The notes beneath the pieces are model-generated. The model was not told where the DNA came from. It did no database searches and saw only the letters and a list, made by a program, of their open reading frames with translations. The position numbers were made by a program, and so were the translations under genes. 64,000 nucleotides of DNA, from the NCBI RefSeq assembly GCF_000236805.1, contig NZ_AGFX01000020.1:1-64000 (forward strand), read 5' to 3'. Of this stretch, positions 18,630-28,038 are shown piece by piece; positions within the stretch are counted from its first letter, which is position 1, and each line of letters begins with the position of its first letter. The stretch is from Paenibacillus peoriae KCTC 3763. GTDB lineage: Bacteria; Bacillota; Bacilli; Paenibacillales; Paenibacillaceae.

Positions 18630-18928
18630 CGAACTATTCACGTGAAGACCTAAGCTGGACCTCTGATTTAAAGGAAGCGTTCGACGGTGATGTAGAGTTG
18701 CAGGATGAACAGGGTCATGCGGTACGCATGGAGCTGGAAGCAGAGTTCAAGGTAGGTAATCAACGGTACGCCGTATTACGTCGACCTGGGGCTGCTGCAG
18801 GCGAGCATGAGCTATATCATGTGAGCTCATCTACAGACGGCGAAGTCTCCATCACCACCATCGAAGATGATGACGAGTGGGAAGATATTTCTGAGCTGTA
18901 CGATGAATGTACGCTGCCGGAGCTGTAA
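18626..18928 (+). CDS. DUF1292-like protein, second copy
   Basis: A 100-residue acidic protein with the same layout as the gene before it: DLKEAFDGDVELQDEQGH, AVLRRPG, then ITTIEDDDEWEDISELYDE at the end. Coupled to the first copy by an ATGA overlap. I read it as an old tandem duplicate. Divergence is high, so the two may have different partners. A terminator follows at 18956. Confidence 0.82.
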   Translation: MTNYSREDLSWTSDLKEAFDGDVELQDEQGHAVRMELEAEFKVGNQRYAVLRRPGAAAGEHELYHVSSSTDGEVSITTIEDDDEWEDISELYDECTLPEL

Positions 18929-18955
18929 GGCTGGATTACGAGGAGATCAAACCTG

Positions 18956-18982
18956 AAAGGGCGGACCTGTCCGCCCTTTTTG
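18956..18982 (+). terminator. Terminator between DUF1292 and mltG
   Basis: AAAGGGCGGAC pairs with GTCCGCCCTTT across a two-base gap and is followed by TT. It may act partially, since no promoter is visible before mltG. Confidence 0.85.
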
Positions 18983-18998
18983 GCTGTGAAGGAGTTGA

Positions 18999-20051
18999 GT
19001 GGAAGTGAAGCGAAGGACGAGGATGACCACGCTGTTGTTGCTGCTTGTTATCATAGCAGGAGGAGCAGCTTTCTATATTTGGAGTGCTATACAGCCTGTT
19101 CAGCCGAAAACGCAGCCTGTAGCATTTACAGTTGTGAAGGGAACAGGAACCTCAGCTATTGCAGATACCTTGGAACAAAAGGGACTTATACGTAATGCGC
19201 TTGTGTTTAAGGCTTATGTAAAATTCAAACAACAGGGAAATGCATTACAGGCCGGGAATTATGAGGCGCAGCCTGGCATAACCTTTGATCAACTGATTGC
19301 CAAGCTATCGGTAGGGGACGTTGTCAAAGAGGAAATGATTCGTTTTACAATCCCGGAAGGTTATACGATCAGACAAATGGCTGATAAGCTGCAAAAGGAA
19401 GGACTGGCGGATCGGGCGCAATTTTTGCAGCTGGCCAACGAGCCGTCCGCTTTTGACGTTTCGCTGGTGCGGGATATTCCGAAGCAGGCAGGGCTCCGCT
19501 ATGCGCTGGAAGGTTATCTTTTCCCCGAAACCTATGAGCTGAAAAAAGGCAGCACAACCAAGGATATTGTTCAGGCGATGCTGGAGCAGACGCAAAAGCG
19601 TCTGGATACCCTACCCGATTTGGATGCCAAGCTGAAGCAGCGGGGCGAAACACTGCATCAACTGCTAAGTGTTGCATCTCTGGTGGAGCGCGAGGTGGTT
19701 GTGGATGATGAACGGCCTCTAGTGGCTGGAGTTATTTATAACCGACTCAAGCAGGACAAGAAGCTGGAAATTGACGCTACTGTTCAATATATGCTGGATA
19801 AGCAAAAGGAACGGCTGTATTTCAAGGACTTGGCTGTAGATAGTCCTTATAATACGTATTTGCACCCGGGACTTCCGCCAGGGCCGATTGCAAGTCCGAG
19901 CTTGAAATCAGTGGTGGCGGCCTTACAGCCGGCAGCTACGGATTATTTATTTTATGTGACCAAAAAAGACGGGACACATGAACATTTGTTTGCCGCCACG
20001 TACAAAGAACATTTGCATAACATTCAGGTAAGTAACCGTAAGACAAAATAG
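18999..20051 (+). CDS. mltG: Endolytic murein transglycosylase MltG (YceG-like)
   Basis: A 350-residue membrane-anchored enzyme that cuts nascent peptidoglycan strands. One N-terminal helix (about residues 9-28), then a LysM-like part (IPEGYTIRQMADKL), YLFPETYEL, and the catalytic stretch ASLVEREV with its glutamate. The conserved LHPGLPPGPIASPS follows. The start is GTG: 18999 has AAGGAG four bases upstream and 19005 has the same site ten bases upstream, so either is possible. It sits 16 bases after a terminator and 11 bases before trhP1. Confidence 0.94.
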   Translation: MEVKRRTRMTTLLLLLVIIAGGAAFYIWSAIQPVQPKTQPVAFTVVKGTGTSAIADTLEQKGLIRNALVFKAYVKFKQQGNALQAGNYEAQPGITFDQLIAKLSVGDVVKEEMIRFTIPEGYTIRQMADKLQKEGLADRAQFLQLANEPSAFDVSLVRDIPKQAGLRYALEGYLFPETYELKKGSTTKDIVQAMLEQTQKRLDTLPDLDAKLKQRGETLHQLLSVASLVEREVVVDDERPLVAGVIYNRLKQDKKLEIDATVQYMLDKQKERLYFKDLAVDSPYNTYLHPGLPPGPIASPSLKSVVAALQPAATDYLFYVTKKDGTHEHLFAATYKEHLHNIQVSNRKTK

Positions 20052-20062
20052 GAGGTGAGCCT

Positions 20063-20992
20063 ATGGCTTACAAACCCGAACTGCTGGTAACCGCCAGCTC
20101 TCTGGAGGATGCCCGCCATATGCTGGAGGCCGGAGCGAACGCATTGCTTATTGGAGATGACCGCTTTGGCATGCGGCTGCCGGGACATTTTACACCGGAT
20201 CAAATCCGTGAGGTTGTAGAAGAAGCACGGAAGCATGCGGCGCAGGTATATGTATCTATGACAAATTTGATGACGAACGAGCTGTTGCCGCTCCTCTCTG
20301 AATATGTGCAGACACTCGCCGGATGCGGTATAGATGCCATTGAGTTTAATGATCCATCGGTACTCATGGCGGTAAAGGAGTATGCACCCCATCTGAAGCT
20401 GTTTTGGAACGGAGAAATGATTTCCACCAACTTCGCAACCGCCAACTATTGGGGTGAGAAGGGCGCTTCGCGCGTTATTTTGGCTCGTGAGCTCAGTATG
20501 GACGAAATTACGGAGATGATTCCGAAGCTGAACATCGAGGCACAGGTTCAAGTACATGGCATGACTAATATTTATCATTCCAAGCGTAAGCTTGTGCAAA
20601 GCTATATGCTGCATCAGGGACGCCCTGTAGAAGGCGATCTGGGCAGGGAGCGCGGCTTGTTCCTGATTGAAGCCGAGCGGAAGGAAGAGAAGTTCCCCAT
20701 TTATGAGGATATGAACGGGACACATATTATGAGCTCGGATGACTTCTGTATCATGGAGGATTTGCATATTCTGATGGAGGCTGGCGTTCACAGCTTTAAA
20801 ATCGAAGGACTGTTAAAACCTACCGCTTACAATGTGGCAGTTGTTCGTGCTTATCGTCAAGCCATTGACACCTATACAGCCGATCCGGAAGCTTATGCGT
20901 ATGATGAAAGTTGGCTGGATGAGGTTCGCCGTCTGCAAGACCCTGAACGGGAGCTATCCTTCGGATTTTTCTATAAAGAGCAGGTTTATTAA
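20063..20992 (+). CDS. trhP1: U32 family tRNA hydroxylation protein TrhP1 (YrrN)
   Basis: A 309-residue peptidase-U32-family protein. With YrrO it is reported to form 5-hydroxyuridine at wobble position 34 of certain tRNAs in B. subtilis, starting from prephenate. Family features: ELLVTASSLEDARHMLEAGAN, LFWNGEMIST, VHGMTNIYHSKRKL, then HSFKIEGLLK. It lacks the four-cysteine cluster seen in its neighbour, as expected for the shorter partner. GGAGGTGAG precedes the ATG. The methyltransferase yrrM, found before yrrN in B. subtilis, is absent here. Confidence 0.88.
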   Translation: MAYKPELLVTASSLEDARHMLEAGANALLIGDDRFGMRLPGHFTPDQIREVVEEARKHAAQVYVSMTNLMTNELLPLLSEYVQTLAGCGIDAIEFNDPSVLMAVKEYAPHLKLFWNGEMISTNFATANYWGEKGASRVILARELSMDEITEMIPKLNIEAQVQVHGMTNIYHSKRKLVQSYMLHQGRPVEGDLGRERGLFLIEAERKEEKFPIYEDMNGTHIMSSDDFCIMEDLHILMEAGVHSFKIEGLLKPTAYNVAVVRAYRQAIDTYTADPEAYAYDESWLDEVRRLQDPERELSFGFFYKEQVY

Positions 20993-21022
20993 TATTACAT
21001 GAACACACAAGGGGGGAACGTC

Positions 21023-22354
21023 ATGGGAACGTTGACCAAAACAAGAAAATATAATGGCAAGCGGAATCGTCTGGATAAGCCGGAGCTATTGGCTCCTGCC
21101 GGAAATCTGGAAAAGCTGAAGTTTGCAGTTCACTATGGCGCGGATGCTGTATATATTGGTGGACAAAAATACGGTTTGCGTTCTAACGCTGACAATTTCA
21201 GTTTTGAGGAAATGCGGGAAGGTGTGGAATTTGCCAATAAGTACGGTGCCAAGGTGCTTGTGGCCACGAACATCTATGCTCACAATGAAGATATTGCCGG
21301 AATCGAGGAATATCTGCGCAATCTGTACGAGGCAGGCATTCATGCTGTGATTGTTGCTGATCCGGCCATTGTATCTGTGGCATTGCGTGCTGTTCCGGGA
21401 TTGGAAGTGCATTTGAGCACACAGCAGTCCACACTGAACTGGCAAGCAGTAAAGTTCTGGAAGGACGAGGGACTGCCACGTGTTGTCTTGGGACGTGAGA
21501 CCAGCCTGGAGGAAATTGAGGAAATTAAAAAGCATGTGGACATTGAGATTGAAGCTTTTGTCCATGGTGCGATGTGTTCTTCATTCTCTGGTCGCTGCGT
21601 GCTGTCCAATCATTTTACAGACCGGGATTCCAACCGTGGGGGATGCTGTCAGTCTTGCCGCTGGAAATACGACCTGTTCGAGGATGCTCGTCCGGGCGAG
21701 GTGTGGATATCTGAGGAAGAGGCGCAGGATAGCAATGTGCTGAAACAGTTCCAGCTTGGTGTTAACCAGCTTCCGCTATTTGAAGAAAGCGATAATGCGT
21801 TTACTATGGGTTCCAAGGACTTGTGCATGATTGAAAATATTCCCGATCTGATTGATGTGGGTGTAGACAGCTTTAAAGTGGAAGGACGCATGAAGTCCAT
21901 TCATTATGTAGCTACGGTCGTGAATGTCTATCGTCAAGCCATTGATTCCTATATGGCTGATCCTGAAAATTATGTGCTCAAGCCAGAATGGATTGAAGAG
22001 ATTAACAAGGCAGCCAATCGTCCGCTGAATACAGGCTTTTTCTACGATACACCGGATCATGAGGATCATATTTATGAGCCAGAGGAAAAAGCAGTGCCTT
22101 ACGATTTTGCCGGACTGGTTATGGATTATGATTCTGCGAGTGGTATCGCAACGATTCAGCAGCGCAATCATTTTAAACCGGGGCATGAAATTGAATTTTT
22201 TGGTCCGAACGGAACGTTCTTTAAACAAAAGGTCGGAACGATCTGGGATGAGGAAGGCAATGAGCTGGATGCTGCCCGTCACCCGCTTCAACGGATTAAA
22301 ATGAAGGTAGATCAGCCTGTATCGTATTTTGATATGATGCGTAAAAAGAAGTGA
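21023..22354 (+). CDS. trhP2: U32 family tRNA hydroxylation protein TrhP2 (YrrO)
   Basis: A 443-residue U32 protein with PELLAPAGNLEKLKFAVHYG at the N-terminus and the cysteine-rich segment HGAMCSSFSGRCVLSN then GGCCQSC, which in this family holds an Fe-S cluster needed for tRNA U34 hydroxylation. The C-terminal ~80 residues (KAVPYDFAGLVMDYD) form a beta-barrel-like tail. The start at 21023 has AAGGGGGG eight bases upstream; an in-frame ATG at 20999 overlaps it. It pairs with the gene before it. Proteolysis, suggested by the old family name, is unlikely. Confidence 0.9.
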   Translation: MGTLTKTRKYNGKRNRLDKPELLAPAGNLEKLKFAVHYGADAVYIGGQKYGLRSNADNFSFEEMREGVEFANKYGAKVLVATNIYAHNEDIAGIEEYLRNLYEAGIHAVIVADPAIVSVALRAVPGLEVHLSTQQSTLNWQAVKFWKDEGLPRVVLGRETSLEEIEEIKKHVDIEIEAFVHGAMCSSFSGRCVLSNHFTDRDSNRGGCCQSCRWKYDLFEDARPGEVWISEEEAQDSNVLKQFQLGVNQLPLFEESDNAFTMGSKDLCMIENIPDLIDVGVDSFKVEGRMKSIHYVATVVNVYRQAIDSYMADPENYVLKPEWIEEINKAANRPLNTGFFYDTPDHEDHIYEPEEKAVPYDFAGLVMDYDSASGIATIQQRNHFKPGHEIEFFGPNGTFFKQKVGTIWDEEGNELDAARHPLQRIKMKVDQPVSYFDMMRKKK

Positions 22355-22384
22355 ATAGGCCCTAAGTCGCGGGTGAAAAGATGC

Positions 22385-22420
22385 AAAAGTCTCTCCTATC
22401 GGTTGGAGAGGCTTTTTTTT
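22385..22420 (+). terminator. Terminator after trhP2
   Basis: AAAAGTCTCTCC pairs with GGAGAGGCTTTT around an eight-base loop. A run of eight T's follows. Confidence 0.92.
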
Positions 22421-22578
22421 GAATACCTTTCTAGGAAAAAAGTTTCACAAAATTTAGTCATTCCTCAAAGGAAAGCTACACTCCGTGTCGAATAGTTCCG
22501 ATAGATGTTATATAGATAACAGATACATAATGGATGATGTGGAACAAGAAACTAATCATATAGTGGTAGGTGAGAGGA

Positions 22579-24819
22579 ATGGGTTTTCGGAAAAAAGAGG
22601 GGAACACAACAAAGAGGCAACCAAAGAAAACGAATCTCATGAAAGGCAGCAAGGTGACAACGGATAAAGGGGCACAAATGGTTAGGGTGTCCTCGAAGGT
22701 TCTCCCTTGGGTAACTAAAGCCACTCGTAAAGGCGCATCTAAATTAAAGCGCTTACTTAAGACGGAAAAGTACAGCAAGGATTTCATGCATTTGGTCAAA
22801 AACTATAATCCGATCCGTTCAGTTGGGATGAAATTGTTCCTGATCTTTTTTGCGGCAATTATGTTATTTGTGGTCAGCTTAGGGATGCTCTCATACTACA
22901 AGGCTAAAAGTACGATTGAGCAAAATGCGGCTACAGCCTATCAGCAAACCGTTCAGCAAACTTCGGAAAAGCTGGATATTATTCTGGAACGTTTTCAGGA
23001 TACCTCAACACAGGTATTTTTTGATACAGAATTAAGTGATCAGCTGCAAAAGGCGGCGAAGCAAGAAAAAAACTCTTTTGAATCTTTTGTTGCGATGGGT
23101 GAAGTAAACAAGAAGCTAACGAATCTTGCTTTCACGAATAAAGCGATTGATTCATTATATTTGTACCCGGAAGAAGCCAGTTTAGCTGCGATGGGCACAG
23201 GAACACAAAAGGATGTACGGCAGGAAGCGTGGTTTAAGGATATTCTGAAAAACAAGGGAATTGTTTGGTTGCCTACGCAGGTGAATGACAATGGAAGCAA
23301 GACCTTTCGTCTGGCACGCTCCATGAACAGTATGTCCGGGCTCGGAGGGACCTACGTTCTGGTTATGGATTTAAAGTCCAGTGTGGTGGAGGACGAGTTG
23401 AAAAGTGTTAATTTGGGCTCAGGCAGTATGATCAGCCTTGTGACAGACAAGGGTGAATTTGTAGGCTCTAACATAGATAGCTTGTCAGGAGGAAAGAAAA
23501 ATCTGGATTACGTTTCCAAGCTTGAAGGGATCGAAGGAACTCAATTTATGGAGCAGGAAGCAAATGGGGAAAAGCAAAATGTGCTTACGGTTCATAATAC
23601 GCTGGGAACCTCCAAGTGGATTCTCGTGGGTGTAGTACCTGTATCAGAGCTGGTTAAAGACGCTAGGGGGATTTTAACGACGACCTGGATATTTGCTGCG
23701 GTGGCTGCACTCATTGCATTGTTCATTGGCCTGTGGATCGTACGCCTTGTGGCGCGTCCGTTGACCCATTTGAAAAATTTAATGGTCGAAGGTGCCAAAG
23801 GTAACTTGCAGATCCGAACGAACTACAAGGCTCAGGATGAAATCGGCCAGTTGTCTGTCAGCTTTGACATGATGATGGAGCAAATTACATTGCTGGTAGA
23901 ACAGACGAACGTGTCGGCTCAGGAGGTTCTGAATACAGCGACGGAACTGAGTGATGCCTCGAAGAAGACGGCTATTTCAGCCAAGGAAATTGCAGCCGCA
24001 ACTGAGGAAATCGCTCATGGTTCCACCAGTTTGGCAACAGAGGCTGAACGTGGCAGCGGACTAACCGGGAATATATCTCAGCAAATGGATGTGGTGATGG
24101 CTTCTAATCATGAAATGAGCTTGGCCGCACGGGAGGTTGAACAGTCCAGTGAAAAAGGGACGGTTCAGCTGAAAAGCCTGTTAAGCAAGACGCGGGTTAC
24201 GGAAGAAACTACGCATGCTCTGGTAGGCAAGGTAGATGAGCTGAAGCAGACAACTTCCGATGTTTTTAAGGTGCTGGACGTATTACAGGATATTGCTAAA
24301 CAAACGAATATTCTATCGCTGAATGCGACGATTGAAGCGGCACGGGCGGGAACCGCCGGACGTGGCTTTATGGTGGTGGCGAATGAGGTTCGGCAGCTGG
24401 CTGAGCAATCACGTCAAGCTATTCATACAGCTTCAGGAATTATTAACAACATCATCAATGAGATGAATGAAACGGTGCAGGCGTTATCCGAGGTGTATCC
24501 ACTGTTCCGTGAGCAGATGGGAGCCGTACAGGTGACGACGGACATTTTCCAATCGGTGCAGCAGCAAATGGGAGAATTTGCGCTTCGATTGGGAACGGTC
24601 ACCTCATCCATTCAGGAATTGAGTGAATCGCAGACAACTTTATCTGAGGCAATGACCAATGTAAGTGCAGTAGCCGAGCAGTCTTCGGCCACTTCGCAGG
24701 AAGTCGCTTCCCTGAGTAATGAGCAGGCCAATATCGGTAATCAACTGGTAGGCTTGTCTGATAAGCTGGAAGGCGTATCCGTGAAGTTGAAGGAGCAGCT
24801 TTCGCGGTTTACGGTGTAA
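22579..24819 (+). CDS. Methyl-accepting chemotaxis protein with long basic N-terminus
   Basis: A 746-residue chemoreceptor. Unusually, about 80 residues, rich in lysine and arginine, precede the first membrane helix ([21 protein letters not shown], start about residue 85). Then come a dCache-type extracellular domain (to about 355), TM2 (about 362-383), HAMP ([16 protein letters not shown]), and the signalling coil with tip [21 protein letters not shown]. The start at 22579 has AGGTGAGAGGA just before it; a GTG at 22570 is less well placed. Monocistronic, between two terminators. Ligand unknown. Confidence 0.93.
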   Translation: MGFRKKEGNTTKRQPKKTNLMKGSKVTTDKGAQMVRVSSKVLPWVTKATRKGASKLKRLLKTEKYSKDFMHLVKNYNPIRSVGMKLFLIFFAAIMLFVVSLGMLSYYKAKSTIEQNAATAYQQTVQQTSEKLDIILERFQDTSTQVFFDTELSDQLQKAAKQEKNSFESFVAMGEVNKKLTNLAFTNKAIDSLYLYPEEASLAAMGTGTQKDVRQEAWFKDILKNKGIVWLPTQVNDNGSKTFRLARSMNSMSGLGGTYVLVMDLKSSVVEDELKSVNLGSGSMISLVTDKGEFVGSNIDSLSGGKKNLDYVSKLEGIEGTQFMEQEANGEKQNVLTVHNTLGTSKWILVGVVPVSELVKDARGILTTTWIFAAVAALIALFIGLWIVRLVARPLTHLKNLMVEGAKGNLQIRTNYKAQDEIGQLSVSFDMMMEQITLLVEQTNVSAQEVLNTATELSDASKKTAISAKEIAAATEEIAHGSTSLATEAERGSGLTGNISQQMDVVMASNHEMSLAAREVEQSSEKGTVQLKSLLSKTRVTEETTHALVGKVDELKQTTSDVFKVLDVLQDIAKQTNILSLNATIEAARAGTAGRGFMVVANEVRQLAEQSRQAIHTASGIINNIINEMNETVQALSEVYPLFREQMGAVQVTTDIFQSVQQQMGEFALRLGTVTSSIQELSESQTTLSEAMTNVSAVAEQSSATSQEVASLSNEQANIGNQLVGLSDKLEGVSVKLKEQLSRFTV

Positions 24820-24863
24820 ATGTAACAGAATTGATGTATTGCTGATTTTATGATAATGGCAGG

Positions 24864-24907
24864 AAACCCATTTCCGTGTTCAAAAGCGGAATGGGTTTTC
24901 TTTTTTA
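24864..24907 (+). terminator. Terminator after the second chemoreceptor
   Basis: AAACCCATTTCCG pairs with CGGAATGGGTTT and is followed by TCTTTTTT. Confidence 0.92.
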
Positions 24908-24944
24908 GCTACAGGACATACTACTGGAAAAAGATGAAAGAAGG

Positions 24945-26753
24945 ATGCGTGTGCCGAGGCGTGGCAACAGCTTCATGCGAAAACGTCGAATTGCATATAT
25001 GGCCTTGGGAATGATGGTGCTGCTGCTTATTTTACTATTCCGGCTGGCTTGGGTTCAGGGGACGGCGGGGATACATATGTCTGCTTATGGGGGACATTCG
25101 CTGAAGGAAATGTCTATGCGTCAGCGTCAGGAGGGAATTGCTATCGACTCCGGGCGTGGACAGCTCACGGATCGACATGGACAGCCCTTGACGGGTGGTG
25201 TCGTATGGGCGCCAGTGCTTTTTCCCGACGTTGATGGCAAAGCGGCTCTCCATGGCGAAGAGCTCGCCAGGTTGCTGCGGACGAACAAGAAGCAGTTGCT
25301 GACACAGTGGAAAGGCCTGCAATCACCGCTAATATGGCGGGATGGGCGCGGAGAGCCCGTACAAATCAGGCCGAATGAAGCGAGCAAGCTGCTGAAGCTG
25401 GTCCCTTCGCTCATCGAGCTTGTTCCTTATGCGAAACGCTACACGGATCTCCCCACTGGCAGGCAATGGCTTGGCTTTTTGTATGAGCGTGGCGACCGAG
25501 TGGGTGAACTGCCAATTGGCGCAGCCGGGCTGGAAAGAACGCTGGAGCCGCTGCTGAGTGGCGTAGGTAAAACATTCGTCTCCCGGTTTGTGGATGCGCA
25601 GCGTCGTCCGCTGGCTAATGTATCGCTGCAGGTAAGTACTCCAGCCAATGCTCACTATCCGCTACAGGTGCAGACCACCATTGATCTTTCCTTACAGGAG
25701 CAGCTGGAAAAACTGACGGAAGCCAATCACCTGGCAGAAGGTGCGGTGGTTGTACTTGATGCCGGTAATGCGGATGTGCTGGCGATGGTGTCTCGTCCTT
25801 TTTATAATCCCGTTCGTGTCGATCCGCAGCAGACAACAGACTGGTCGAATCGCGCGCTCAAGGCGGTAACCCCGGGTTCCATTTTTAAACTGGTTACGGC
25901 TGCGGCTGCACTTGAATCAGGTGTTGTCCAACCGAAGGAGCAGTTCCATTGCGATGGAACCTATGGCAAGTACGGTTTGACTTGCTGGAAAAAAGAAGGA
26001 CACGGCACCATGAACCTGGAAGAGGGGCTTGCCGTATCCTGTAATATCGTGTTCGCTCATCTTGGCGAACGGCTTAAGCCTGAGCAAATTCAGGCTACGG
26101 CCTCTGTGCTGGGGTTGAGCCGAACAGTGGGCTGGCAGGAGCGGAATCTTGCAGGGCTGCCGCAATTCAGACCGCTGGATCACGAGGAAAAGGGAGCCGT
26201 ATTCGGCTCCCATACTCATGCGGTAGATCGGGGCGTACGTGTACAGACAGCGATCGGTCAGCGCGATGTGCTGGTCACGCCCCTCCAAGCTGCCAATCTC
26301 ATCGTCACCTTGCTGCATGACGGCCAGGTGCATGCTCCACGCCTTGTGAATCGCATCAGCTACGCAGATGGTGGCACCATGCTGGACCTGCCTGCTCATG
26401 CTTCACCTGCACCCCAGGGAAGCCACCCGATTCATGCCTCCACGGCCCATACGCTTCGCGCGGCGATGGAAGAAGTGGTGGCCCACGGTACAGGGGTATC
26501 CTTGCGTGATAAATTATGGCATCTGGCTGGGAAATCGGGTACAGCCCAAGCCTTAAAGGACGGCCGTCCCGTAAATCACCAATGGTTTATCGGTTATGGT
26601 CCGGTAGAGCGACCTCGTTATGCTGTTGCCGTCCTGGTGCAAAATGCGCCAAAGCACTCTGCCAATCGGGCTACTGTACTGTTCGGACAGGTGATGGATC
26701 TGCTGGCTCAATTCTCTTCAGCTCCACGAGCAGTCTCACGGTCCTCCTCCTGA
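24945..26753 (+). CDS. pbpI: Class B penicillin-binding protein (PbpI/YrrR-like)
   Basis: A 602-residue DD-transpeptidase that cross-links peptidoglycan. N-terminal anchor at about residues 17-37, a dimerisation part, then the transpeptidase domain with SIFK (nucleophile Ser, about residue 316), SCN (about 366) and KSGTAQ (about 533). Position after trhP2 matches yrrR/pbpI of B. subtilis, a forespore-expressed PBP; sporulation use is an inference. The start may be ATG 24945 or, better spaced from AGAAGG, GTG 24951. Its last 46 bases overlap the 3' end of the convergent permease gene. Confidence 0.88.
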   Translation: MRVPRRGNSFMRKRRIAYMALGMMVLLLILLFRLAWVQGTAGIHMSAYGGHSLKEMSMRQRQEGIAIDSGRGQLTDRHGQPLTGGVVWAPVLFPDVDGKAALHGEELARLLRTNKKQLLTQWKGLQSPLIWRDGRGEPVQIRPNEASKLLKLVPSLIELVPYAKRYTDLPTGRQWLGFLYERGDRVGELPIGAAGLERTLEPLLSGVGKTFVSRFVDAQRRPLANVSLQVSTPANAHYPLQVQTTIDLSLQEQLEKLTEANHLAEGAVVVLDAGNADVLAMVSRPFYNPVRVDPQQTTDWSNRALKAVTPGSIFKLVTAAAALESGVVQPKEQFHCDGTYGKYGLTCWKKEGHGTMNLEEGLAVSCNIVFAHLGERLKPEQIQATASVLGLSRTVGWQERNLAGLPQFRPLDHEEKGAVFGSHTHAVDRGVRVQTAIGQRDVLVTPLQAANLIVTLLHDGQVHAPRLVNRISYADGGTMLDLPAHASPAPQGSHPIHASTAHTLRAAMEEVVAHGTGVSLRDKLWHLAGKSGTAQALKDGRPVNHQWFIGYGPVERPRYAVAVLVQNAPKHSANRATVLFGQVMDLLAQFSSAPRAVSRSSS

Positions 26754-27862
26754 ATTTTGACAATAAACGGGGGCTCATCAAATTCTTCTGTCGGAAACCG
26801 AATCCATTGTTGCAGATAGCCTTGCTGCCACAATTCCTTGAGTAAAATAATCAGAATCGGAGATAAGATTAATCCGGCCAATCCGAAAATGGATAACGAT
26901 ATAATGGCAAAGGAAAGCATCAGATAGGCAGATGAGACACCGATGGAATTTCCAGTAATTTTAGGCTCTGCCAGCTGGCGGACGATCACCGCGACAGCCA
27001 TGACAATAAGCAGCCCGATAGCCAAGCCCGTATTCCCTGTGATGAACAAATACACCGCCCATGGAATAAAAATAACAGGTACACCCAGCAAGGGCAAAAT
27101 ATCAAACAACGCCGCCATAAGTGCCAATGACAGGGCATTATCCACTTGCAAAATGAGTAAACCTATAAATACAAGAATAAAGGTAATCCCTACCAGTAAG
27201 GCTTGAGCCTTCAGAAAGGCGGAGATCGCTTTAAGCACGTGATTTTTTAGAAAAAGGTAAGCCGTTTTTAGTGTCTTGGGAGTTTTACTACGGGCAATTC
27301 CCTTCCAGAGATTAATTTCCATGCTTAAAAAGAACGCTAAAATGATTGCGACAGCAAAATTGCCCATAAAAACAGTGAAGGAGCTGAGAAATTGTATGAA
27401 AAAGGATAACCCGAGCTGTGCCCACTTGGTAGCAATCGTGGTCGCAGTCGCAAAATATTCATTCACATGTTCGGTAACACCCGAAGGTAAAGCAGCAATT
27501 TTATCTTGAGAAAGATGAAGAAATCGCGTGAATTCTGTTTGGATAATCTGGGTATAATGTGGGAGATTTTGCGCGACTTTCGTAAATTGCGTAACCAGAA
27601 TCAAACCCAATCCGAAAAAAATAGCGAGTAAAAGGATGATGAACAGCAACACGGAGAGCGCGGAGGCGAAGGGTTTCTTCATCCCTTTGCGGTGGAAATA
27701 ACGGGCTGCAGGTTCAATGCACCAGAACACGACGAACGATAGGAATACTGGTGCCGCCAACTGATACAGCTTACTGGATACAAACATAATTAAATACACG
27801 GTTAATACAATCAGACCGATATCAAAAACGGTACGCCAATATTTTTTGTACAATGGAAGCAT
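26708..27862 (-). CDS. AI-2E family permease, second copy
   Basis: A 384-residue polytopic protein of the same family as the yrrI-like gene at 13436: N-terminal helix pair (residues 13-50), helix at 63-88, loop domain (90-150), then helices about 155-180 and 212-345, with FDILPLLGVPVIF as the family signature. The tail is acidic and cytoplasmic (EEFDEPPFIVKIQEEDRE). AAGGAG lies 13 bases before the ATG, longer than usual. It converges on the PBP gene with a 46-base coding overlap. Transport substrate unknown. Confidence 0.87.
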   Translation of the reverse strand: MLPLYKKYWRTVFDIGLIVLTVYLIMFVSSKLYQLAAPVFLSFVVFWCIEPAARYFHRKGMKKPFASALSVLLFIILLLAIFFGLGLILVTQFTKVAQNLPHYTQIIQTEFTRFLHLSQDKIAALPSGVTEHVNEYFATATTIATKWAQLGLSFFIQFLSSFTVFMGNFAVAIILAFFLSMEINLWKGIARSKTPKTLKTAYLFLKNHVLKAISAFLKAQALLVGITFILVFIGLLILQVDNALSLALMAALFDILPLLGVPVIFIPWAVYLFITGNTGLAIGLLIVMAVAVIVRQLAEPKITGNSIGVSSAYLMLSFAIISLSIFGLAGLILSPILIILLKELWQQGYLQQWIRFPTEEFDEPPFIVKIQEEDRETARGAEEN

Positions 27863-28038
27863 ATGTATACAACGACTCCTTTAAGATTTTTATTTATTGT
27901 ACACTAAAATTGGACTTCAATGCTGATCATGCAAAAGCAAAATGACCGCATGCTTATGCTTTATGATAATATATAAGTAAGTGAATTTTCCTCAGGAGTC
28001 CAGCTTGGGAGTACAGAATAGAAAAGTGGGGATAAAAC

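Noticed and set aside
20024-20791. 255-codon open frame antisense to trhP1
   Set aside because: Covered by a strongly conserved gene on the other strand.
22480-22520. Sigma-D promoter before the second chemoreceptor
   Set aside because: A TTCCGATAG stretch exists, but no TAAA-like element sits 15 bases upstream.
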